Positions 59,295 to 64,000 of a stretch of DNA of 64,000 bases are shown piece after piece (position 1 is the first letter of the stretch; every line of letters starts with the position of its first letter). The DNA comes from Acidobacteriaceae bacterium KBS 83 (lineage in GTDB: Bacteria; Acidobacteriota; Terriglobia; Terriglobales; Acidobacteriaceae): the NCBI GenBank assembly GCA_000381585.1, contig KB906741.1, positions 186,001 to 250,000 of the forward strand. Direction: 5' to 3'. A model generated the notes under the pieces. The model saw only the letters and a program-made list of their open reading frames with translations, was not told the DNA's origin and did no database searches. The position numbers and the translations under genes were made by a program.

Positions 59295-59618
59295 CTATGG
59301 ATTCAGGAAGCGGAGTAATTCCTGCTCATCGTGTTGGCTGAGAGATGCCCGGACCCGCATGTGGCGCACGACCGTACCGGAGATGCGCGACGAAAAGCCA
59401 TCCGGAGCCGTGTGGCAGCGCGAGCAGTTTTGGTCAAAGATACGCTGACCTTCATCCTCGTGCGTCCCACCCTGCGTTGCTGGTGCCTGTTTTTTCGTTG
59501 CATTCTGCGCATTCTGCGCTTCGGCCTGCGGCACGGGCCTGATCCGGGGTGCAGCCTTGGAGGACGCAAAGGCGGCTACTACCAAGAGGACTGCGGATAG
59601 CAGATATTTCAAGTTCAT
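59295..59618 (-). CDS. small monohaem c-type cytochrome
   Basis: A 107-residue exported cytochrome. A signal segment (MNLKYLLSAVLLVVAAFASS) precedes a Gln/Ala-rich linker and the haem site CSRCH (Cys65, Cys68, His69). Met87 in RHMRVRASL is the possible sixth ligand. The domain is short and compact. Its start overlaps the stop of the outer-membrane barrel gene by four bases, so the two are made together. Confidence 0.87.
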   Translation of the reverse strand: MNLKYLLSAVLLVVAAFASSKAAPRIRPVPQAEAQNAQNATKKQAPATQGGTHEDEGQRIFDQNCSRCHTAPDGFSSRISGTVVRHMRVRASLSQHDEQELLRFLNP

Positions 59619-60682
59619 TTCGATCTACCTTTCCATGCCGGAAATAGGAAACGATAGACAATCCCCGTCTCCCAGATGTTTCGATCGCCCGTGGAAGAAA
59701 ATTGTCGAGAGTAGCTGGTAATAATTCTTGTGTTATGCGGCAGGTTGTAATCCAGCCCAAAGTCGGCGCGCTGCGTATTCACTAGCGGTAGACCATCGCT
59801 CACGATGGTGTCGCGTCGAAAGGTCTGCTGCATGCGGAAGACCGGCTCGAAACGGCCGATGACGCTATCCGGGCCGCCAAATGCCTGCATGCGGTAGTCA
59901 GCTTCGACCCAGTAGCCCTGGGCGTGGTGCCCGCGCGCAAACTCCGAACGTAAGCGAAACCCAGTGTCTTTCGGTTCCCACCAGAGGTGCGCACCATAGA
60001 AATTTTCGTGCGTGTCCTGAAGCAGACGGCCATAAGAAAGTCCAAGCTCAAGCCGCGGCTTTGGCAGATAGAGGTCGGCGCGCCCGCCGAAGGAACGGTC
60101 CGAGTTGAACTGCTCGTTGTCGCTACTCGCCGAGAAGTAGGCGGCGTAATCGATCGAATACTTTGGGTGCGATACGGCAGAGCCGCGCAGCATGCCACCC
60201 ACTCCAGTGCCGGTCGACATCAGCCCCAGCGGGCTGATGAGAGGTCCGGACTGGAAGTTGCTGATCCAGATCGGTGACAGGCGCTCATTGTAAGTGCCGA
60301 AAGGAATCAGGAAGCTGCCGCCGACCAGCGTAACGTGAGGCGTCAGAGTCACGTCCCCTTGAAGGTATGTAAGTGCGCCAAAATATGTGTGGTCATATCC
60401 GGAACCGCCATCGGTGCGAGGCGCCCACGTCTCAAGGATCGCCGCACGCGACTCGACCAGCACCCGCGGTCCAATCGGCGCGGCCAGCAGCGGCTCGATG
60501 ATTGGCTGATATTTCGTATTGCCACCGTTCGTGCTGGTCTGGAAACCGACCCCGCCTGAAATCAGCGGCGTGTCCTGGGCGCTCCCAGGGCGGCTGGCGC
60601 ATAGCATTGCCATCACGAACAGGGCGAACCTTGCTAATCGCGCCAACGTAACGGGGAGGTAGCTAAGTCGAAAACGCGGCAT
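59615..60682 (-). CDS. outer-membrane beta-barrel protein of unknown function
   Basis: A 355-residue exported protein with a signal peptide (FALFVMAMLCASRPGSAQ) and alternating aromatic strands throughout (GYDHTYFGALTYLQGDVTL, YGAHLWWEPKDTGFRLRSEF). It ends in NIWETGIVYRFLFPAW, where the last strand carries aromatic residues. About 14 strands are likely. I do not recognise the family. The gene overlaps the cytochrome gene by four bases. Confidence 0.78.
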   Translation of the reverse strand: MPRFRLSYLPVTLARLARFALFVMAMLCASRPGSAQDTPLISGGVGFQTSTNGGNTKYQPIIEPLLAAPIGPRVLVESRAAILETWAPRTDGGSGYDHTYFGALTYLQGDVTLTPHVTLVGGSFLIPFGTYNERLSPIWISNFQSGPLISPLGLMSTGTGVGGMLRGSAVSHPKYSIDYAAYFSASSDNEQFNSDRSFGGRADLYLPKPRLELGLSYGRLLQDTHENFYGAHLWWEPKDTGFRLRSEFARGHHAQGYWVEADYRMQAFGGPDSVIGRFEPVFRMQQTFRRDTIVSDGLPLVNTQRADFGLDYNLPHNTRIITSYSRQFSSTGDRNIWETGIVYRFLFPAWKGRSK

Positions 60683-60978
60683 AGCTGCACGCTAGCGCCG
60701 GGCGCCGGTAAATGTGTCCCCGAAACGTCTGTCCTTTGTCAGTTGGTTGTCACTCGCGTGTTTGGGGGACCCGATCGGTCCTCTGTCTGGAGGGCGAACG
60801 GCCACGGGATGACCTCAACAAAGCAGTGACAATCGCCTTACAGCGACATGACAACACCGCATCTGGGGCTGGCTAGATTCAGGACAAGTTGTTTGCGCAG
60901 CGTAGCCGGTTGAAGGTCGCCAACTACGAGTTCGGCCGATTCACCAGTCTCGCTGGCATCCCCTAAGAGGTCCCTTGC

Positions 60979-61344
60979 ATGAAGCTGAAGTTCGTTCTGG
61001 TAGCACTTTTCACCGTGATGTTGATCGCTGCGGTAGTCACCGTTGCCCCCGCTCCTGCCCAGACGGCGCCTCGCCGGATAGAGATAACGGCCAGCCGATT
61101 CCAATTCACACCAGCCGAAATCACCTTGAAAAAGGGTGAGCCTGTCGTGATCGTGCTCAAAAGCACGGATGTCACTCACGGCCTGCGCTTCAAGGATCTC
61201 GACTTCAATCTTAAAGCTAATAAGGGTCAGACCAGTGAACTCCCCTTCACCCCGACCAAAACTGGCGACTTCGTCGGCCAGTGCTCAGTCTTCTGCGGAA
61301 CCGGCCACGGCAAGATGAAACTCACACTGCACGTCGTGGAGTAA
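60979..61344 (+). CDS. stand-alone CuA-type cupredoxin (cytochrome oxidase subunit II-like)
   Basis: A 121-residue exported or membrane-anchored protein with an N-terminal hydrophobic segment. The ligand pattern is that of the dinuclear CuA centre: His67 in DVTHGLRF, then Cys102, Cys106, His110 and Met113 in QCSVFCGTGHGKM, spacing C-x3-C-x3-H-x2-M as in cytochrome oxidase subunit II. It lacks the transmembrane hairpin and catalytic partners, so it is a small electron carrier or a copper-delivery protein. AGAGG precedes the ATG. It is divergent from the cytochrome/barrel pair. Confidence 0.86.
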   Translation: MKLKFVLVALFTVMLIAAVVTVAPAPAQTAPRRIEITASRFQFTPAEITLKKGEPVVIVLKSTDVTHGLRFKDLDFNLKANKGQTSELPFTPTKTGDFVGQCSVFCGTGHGKMKLTLHVVE

Positions 61345-61364
61345 AGGAGGAACGGCCAACTGAA

Positions 61365-61511
61365 ATGGTGGTCGACCACGGTCTCTGGCCTTCCGGCACG
61401 CCGGGATCAAAGGACATCGTCAGCAATAACGAGATCTGGTCGATCGTCGTGTACCTGCGCCATCTGCCGCCGGCCGGCAGCCTCGGTGAACCCGAGACGT
61501 ATAGCCACTAG
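61365..61511 (+). pseudogene. remnant of a c-type cytochrome C terminus
   Basis: A 48-codon stretch reading MVVDHGLWPSGTPGSKDIVS, then NNEIWSIVVYLRHLPPAG and an ending SLGEPETYSH. This is the usual last helix and tail of small c-type cytochromes encoded next to such cupredoxins. The haem-binding CxxCH part is missing; the piece starts 20 bases after the CuA gene stop. Deletion of the N-terminal part is the simplest reading. A tiny functional protein is unlikely. Confidence 0.6.
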
Positions 61512-61516
61512 CTACT

Positions 61517-62788
61517 ATGCCAATGCTTTCCACTCTCGCGGTGCCCGGGTCTCGTAGCAGGGAACTGGAGTTGCGCGCGGCCGCTCTGCTGATTTTGTGC
61601 GATCCGCCGCCGCAGGCATGCTCAACATTGGAGCACCTGTCTGCCACGGAATGGCAGAGCTTGCTGCTTTGGCTGGATACGAGCGGCCTGGCGCTCTACT
61701 TCTACGACCGGCTCACAGATCTCAGTCGTGGACGCATCTTGCCGACTGATGTGTCGACGCGCCTGCAACAGAACCTTGCCGACAACACCGCCCGCACAGA
61801 AGGCCTCATCGAGGAGATGTTTCGCATTCATCGCGAATTTCAGAGAGCCTCCCTCTGCTATGCGATGCTGAAAGGCCTCAGTCTCTGGCCGTCATCTGTT
61901 CCCAGGCCGGAACTGCGCTCGCAGCTCGATCTGGACTTTCTCGTCGCAGACGAATGTGCCGACGAAGCCGGGCGCATTCTTGAGAGTCGCGGCTACCATC
62001 TGCGAGCCATCAGCGGCCGCAGCTGGGAATTCAAGAAGAATGAGACGCCCGGTGCATCGCTCCGTCACCTCTATAAAGATGTGCCGCATCGTTCCGTGGA
62101 ACTGCACGTCGAGTCTCGTATTGAAGCGCGTTTCTCGCTGCTGGCCCGTGCTGAGATGCGCAGCTTCCGCGATGTCGACATCCCGGTACTGTCCTCCGTG
62201 GATCTGTTCCTGGGCCAGGGCATGCACGCTTTCAAGCACGTTTGCAGTGAATTCTCCCGCACCGCGCACCTGATCGAGTTTCGCCGCCATGTCATCGCGC
62301 GGCACGATGACACGTCCTTTTGGACTGAAGTGCGCGCCCGCGCCGAAGCAACTCCGAAAGCAACGATAGCCCTCGGCGTAGTGACGCTACTCATCACGCA
62401 CGTGATGGGCAACTTCGCCCCGTGGTCCTTCGCAAACTGGACCATCGATCGTATGCCCGCGAGCGCCCGCCTCTGGGTGCAGCTATATGGGGAGCGCACA
62501 GTTCTGGCCAGCTTCCCTGGCAGCAAGCTCTATCTTCTGTTGCAGAAGGAACTCGCAAGCTCCGGTGTTCCTTCCCGGCGTTCCCTGCGGCAGGCCTTGC
62601 TGCCGCTCCGGCCCCCTCCGCTGATCGTGCATGCGAATGCGAACGAAGAGCTGTCAATGAGGCTCCGGCGCTATCGTGCTCAGTTTCGCTTCATTCTTTT
62701 CCGACTGCGTTTTCATATCGTGGAAGGCATCCGTTATCTGCGCGAGTCCCTCCGCTGGCAGCAATACATGAACGGGGTGGCATTATGA
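61517..62788 (+). CDS. nucleotidyltransferase-like protein (NTP_transf_5 type)
   Basis: A 423-residue protein of the uncharacterised nucleotidyltransferase family often found in exopolysaccharide loci. The conserved core is YAMLKGLSLWP followed by RSQLDLDFLV, in which Asp-x-Asp acts as metal site, then RSVELHVESR. It has no membrane segments except a hydrophobic helix near the C terminus. Its stop overlaps the start of the Wza-like export gene by four bases. The donor and acceptor are unknown. Confidence 0.82.
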   Translation: MPMLSTLAVPGSRSRELELRAAALLILCDPPPQACSTLEHLSATEWQSLLLWLDTSGLALYFYDRLTDLSRGRILPTDVSTRLQQNLADNTARTEGLIEEMFRIHREFQRASLCYAMLKGLSLWPSSVPRPELRSQLDLDFLVADECADEAGRILESRGYHLRAISGRSWEFKKNETPGASLRHLYKDVPHRSVELHVESRIEARFSLLARAEMRSFRDVDIPVLSSVDLFLGQGMHAFKHVCSEFSRTAHLIEFRRHVIARHDDTSFWTEVRARAEATPKATIALGVVTLLITHVMGNFAPWSFANWTIDRMPASARLWVQLYGERTVLASFPGSKLYLLLQKELASSGVPSRRSLRQALLPLRPPPLIVHANANEELSMRLRRYRAQFRFILFRLRFHIVEGIRYLRESLRWQQYMNGVAL

Positions 62789-64000
62789 CCAGCAATACGA
62801 CATGTCACGCGCGGACCGCCGTGCGGACATTCGCTCTGCTGATCGTCACCGCACTCTGCTTGCCATCCGCGCGAGCGCAGCAGCAGGTCACACCGGGCGG
62901 CGAGCCTTCGGTCACGATGCCCCCGCTTTTCTCCTCCGACGACAATCCGACGCAACAAAATCCCTCGGGCGATAGTTCCGCTAGCACCGGCTCAACGGCG
63001 ACCTCGACTGGCACGAACGCAACGGACACCCAGAATCCCGCCTCCATTGCCGGCAACGGCGTACCCGTGTCTCTGTCGGCTAACCAGATCTTCGCGATCC
63101 TCGAGCAGCAACCTGACACCGTGGTTGAACTGAAGTCCCTGATGGCCGACCTGGCGTCGCAGCAGGGTACACCGTTGCAGCCGGATTCCATCACCGATCA
63201 GATGCTTTACAGCAAGATCGCGTCCAGCCCGGAGCTCCGGGCCAACATAACCACATTCATGCGTGCCCGCGGTTATGTCTCGGACGCCGACCTTGAAAGT
63301 TACGTTGCAAGCGGGAATGTTGACGACGTGTTCTCGTCACTGCAAGGTTCCCAAATACCAGGCCGCCCATTGGCCGCCGATCGGCTCCCGTCTAATACCC
63401 TCCAGAACAACGAACAGCCACCCGCCACCGGCGTCTCCGGGGCCACGGCGCCGTACGGCACCACGCGCCGCCCGATCGTACCGCGAGCTACCACCAAGCC
63501 GAATGAAACTGGCGAGCCTCAGGTCTTGCACAGGACCGCACCTTACAACATGCTTTCGCTGCGCGACCTCTATACCCAGCTCCCGGAGGACGAGGGAAAG
63601 CTGAAGCGATACGGGTCGGATGTCTTCCAGCGCCGCGACGCATACTCGACCAATCAGTCTGCTCCGAATCAGATTGCCCCAAATCTACGCAGCACGCCGC
63701 TCGATGTTCCCGCCGGCCCCGACTATGTAGTTGGCCCCGGCGACACGCTGACAGTCACGCTTTGGGGTGGTGTATCACAGAGCCTGACGCGCACCATCGA
63801 TCGCGACGGCAAGCTCAGCCTGCCCGATGCGGGGCCGGTACAGGTCACCGGCCTCCCCCTCGAGCGCGTCCAGGCCGTGATCACAGACGCACTGAAGCGC
63901 CAGTACCGAAGCGTGCAGGTTGCTGTCACCATCGCACGCCTGCGCAGCATTCGCATCTACGTCGTCGGTGATGTGCAGCGCCCCGGCGCGTACGACATCA
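62785..64000 (+). CDS. Wza-type polysaccharide export protein (3' end cut off)
   Basis: An exported protein open to the right edge, at least 405 residues. A signal peptide (TFALLIVTALCLPSARAQQ) is followed by about 300 residues of Ser/Thr/Pro/Gln-rich linker and helical sequence. The polysaccharide export domain then begins with GPDYVVGPGDTLTVTLWGG, RDGKLSLPDAGPVQVTGLPL and an SLBB start (IYVVGDVQRPGAYDI). It would form the outer-membrane channel for an exopolysaccharide. The N-terminal extension is much longer than in E. coli Wza and is usual for soil acidobacteria-like loci. It overlaps the preceding gene by ATGA. Confidence 0.88.
   Translation, partial: MTSNTTCHARTAVRTFALLIVTALCLPSARAQQQVTPGGEPSVTMPPLFSSDDNPTQQNPSGDSSASTGSTATSTGTNATDTQNPASIAGNGVPVSLSANQIFAILEQQPDTVVELKSLMADLASQQGTPLQPDSITDQMLYSKIASSPELRANITTFMRARGYVSDADLESYVASGNVDDVFSSLQGSQIPGRPLAADRLPSNTLQNNEQPPATGVSGATAPYGTTRRPIVPRATTKPNETGEPQVLHRTAPYNMLSLRDLYTQLPEDEGKLKRYGSDVFQRRDAYSTNQSAPNQIAPNLRSTPLDVPAGPDYVVGPGDTLTVTLWGGVSQSLTRTIDRDGKLSLPDAGPVQVTGLPLERVQAVITDALKRQYRSVQVAVTIARLRSIRIYVVGDVQRPGAYDI

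Noticed and set aside
1-64000. Search for tRNA genes, rRNA, CRISPR arrays, insertion sequences and toxin-antitoxin pairs
   Set aside because: No cloverleaf with conserved T-loop, no regular spaced repeats and no transposase motif was seen in the intergenic regions.

Overview
The window reads as chromosomal DNA of an acidobacterium of the Terriglobia type (Acidobacteriaceae-like). This is inferred from family content: a very long Oar-type TonB receptor, GH116 and GH2 glycosidases, a degenerate VWFA-type secreted protein, a c-type cytochrome/PQQ dehydrogenase, and one copy of a 'GTCATCTCGACCG...GGAGAGATCTGCC' dispersed repeat. No rRNA, tRNA, CRISPR array, insertion sequence or prophage was recognised. 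Gene density is high, with many 4-base stop/start overlaps.

Layout. 1-3.4 kb: a multicopper oxidase followed one base later by a PQQ dehydrogenase with two haem c domains (cut by the left edge). 3.5-6.2 kb: an FMN split-barrel protein and a secreted DUF1579-like protein, divergent from a MocR regulator. 6.2-10 kb: a CobW-type GTPase translationally coupled to a Tat-exported GH116 glycosidase. 10.2-13.6 kb: an OmpR/HisKA two-component pair and a YncE-type propeller protein with a terminator. 13.6-19.4 kb: an RND efflux operon (TolC, adaptor, pump). 19.5-28.5 kb: a GH2 glycosidase with a LamG-like domain, a sialate-O-acetylesterase-like SGNH protein, an 882-residue secreted protein of unknown function and a VWFA-like protein. 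28.7-29.2 kb: a fluoride riboswitch and the fluoride channel gene crcB.

29.3-38.8 kb: an NAD-dependent epimerase, a CrtX-like glycosyltransferase, then three genes that together resemble the decaprenylphosphoryl-arabinose pathway: a HAD-UbiA fusion, a DprE1-like FAD oxidase and a DprE2-like reductase. The first is separated from the other two by an accessory block (recombinase-like orphan domain, two RibD/DHFR-type reductases, SRPBCC protein, ArsR regulator with a likely operator). 38.9-40.1 kb: a small Cys-rich protein and a fatty-acid desaturase.

40.3-46.4 kb: a complete proteobacterial-order Isc operon (iscR-iscS-iscU-iscA-hscB-hscA-fdx-iscX) behind a good sigma-70 promoter. 46.7-59.3 kb: a tightly packed set of TonB receptor, HprK-like kinase, MFS transporter, GDPD-HEAT fusion, response regulator, histidine kinase, porin-like protein and blue-copper protein. 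It is the best candidate for an undescribed system in the window, probably for uptake and hydrolysis of a phosphodiester substrate. 59.3-61.5 kb: a small cytochrome with an outer-membrane barrel, divergent from a stand-alone CuA domain and a cytochrome remnant. 61.5-64 kb: a nucleotidyltransferase-like protein and the start of a Wza-type export protein, the opening of an exopolysaccharide locus that leaves the window.
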